Shown here in pieces: positions 5,268 to 5,729 of a stretch of 5,729 nt of DNA; positions within the stretch are counted from its first letter, which is position 1; each line of letters opens with the position of its first letter. Position numbers and translations under genes: made by a program. Source of the stretch: an uncultured Tidjanibacter sp. (GTDB lineage Bacteria > Bacteroidota > Bacteroidia > Bacteroidales > Rikenellaceae); NCBI GenBank assembly GCA_934663885.1, contig CAKUKW010000137.1:1-5729 (forward strand), in the 5' to 3' direction. The notes below the pieces were generated by a model. The model was not told the origin of the DNA. It saw only the letters and a program-made list of their open reading frames with translations, and made no database searches.

Positions 5268-5729
5268 ATGAAGTTCATTTCCGACTTATTAATGAAACTT
5301 GGAATGCACTCCGATAAATGGATAGCATTCTTTACCGATGTGGTAACGATAGCCATAGGGGTTTGCGTGGCGGCTGTAATTCTTTGGCTCATAAAAGTTC
5401 CTCTTTATAAGGGGATAGGCAAAATTTCGGCTAAAACGCCCACCCGGTGGGACAATATGTTCTTCGACAAGAAGTTCTTCGACAGGCTGGGGTGGCTGCT
5501 GGTTCCGATCACCATGGCTATATTCGTAAAATACCTCGTGGGCAACATAGTCGTGATTCCGCCCGACGTGCCCATTCCGGAGGGTGCCAGCCAGGAGACT
5601 ATCGAAGCGTTGCGTGAGGCGGCTAGGGCTGGAAACGACGAACCGGGAGGATTCCTTCCATTCCTCTATAAACTGCTTAACGTATGGATAACCTTCGCCG
5701 TAGTAAAACTCCTGGGGTCGGTCATGGAT
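5268..5729 (+). CDS. MscS/YbdG-like mechanosensitive channel, 3' end missing
   Basis: The frame is open to the right edge, giving 154 residues of the N-terminus. An in-frame TAA at 5256 makes the ATG at 5268 the first possible start. There are three hydrophobic segments at about 24-42, 75-97 and 129-150. Between the first two lies ISAKTPTRWDNMFFDKKFFDRL (53-74), a cytoplasmic loop that resembles the corresponding region of YbdG-type members of the small-conductance mechanosensitive family (short charged loop, Trp, then a LxxRL-like segment before the second helix). Residues 98-128 form a proline- and acid-rich loop, longer than I would expect in E. coli YbdG. The diagnostic pore helix and beta domain would lie beyond the window, so the assignment depends on the N-terminal topology and pattern. 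If right, it is an inner-membrane channel that opens under osmotic downshock. No functional link to the galactose genes is apparent. Confidence 0.65.
   Translation, partial: MKFISDLLMKLGMHSDKWIAFFTDVVTIAIGVCVAAVILWLIKVPLYKGIGKISAKTPTRWDNMFFDKKFFDRLGWLLVPITMAIFVKYLVGNIVVIPPDVPIPEGASQETIEALREAARAGNDEPGGFLPFLYKLLNVWITFAVVKLLGSVMD

Noticed and set aside
5219..5317. 32-residue + strand frame
   Set aside because: It overlaps the start of the channel gene in another frame and resembles nothing known.
1..5729. Mobile element, prophage, defence system or tRNA/rRNA gene
   Set aside because: No transposase, integrase, terminal inverted repeats, nuclease or toxin motifs, or tRNA cloverleaf were seen on either strand.

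Overview
The window most resembles a Bacteroidota (Bacteroidales-like) chromosome. Three things point that way: a leucine-rich-repeat surface-type protein built on the 'DVSKNPxL' repeat common in that phylum; a TAnnTTTG-type -7 promoter element; and weak or absent Shine-Dalgarno sequences before clearly real genes. Heavy use of ATA (Ile) and AGG (Arg) at moderate GC would fit Rikenellaceae or a related gut lineage, but that is a guess. All supported genes are on the + strand.

Layout. (1) 1-1032: the 3' part of a repeat protein gene, open at the left edge, with about ten regular 21-22-residue LRR units followed by a degenerate C-terminal part. (2) 1033-1364: a non-coding stretch holding a strong intrinsic terminator (1121-1154), a Bacteroidota-type promoter (about 1218-1248) and a foldable transcribed leader (1260-1309). 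(3) 1365-2615: a probable two-gene unit of a small two-helix membrane protein of unknown function and an SDR-type L-threonine 3-dehydrogenase, closed by an intrinsic terminator at 2659-2686. (4) 2778-5212: a Leloir galactose operon, galK (galactokinase) and galE (UDP-glucose 4-epimerase), followed by a decayed galM (aldose 1-epimerase). The galM remnant starts on the last base of the galE stop codon. (5) 5268-5729: the start of an MscS/YbdG-like mechanosensitive channel gene, open at the right edge.

How the genes work together. GalK makes galactose-1-phosphate, and GalE interconverts UDP-galactose and UDP-glucose. A GalT-type transferase is not in the window. GalM would normally supply alpha-galactose to GalK, but here it is only a mosaic of its N-terminal end, a piece from near the C-terminus and the last few residues, joined by two apparent deletions. 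This broken galM is the most notable observation. I found no evidence of a new defence, mobile or otherwise undescribed multi-gene system; the rest is ordinary housekeeping and surface-protein content.
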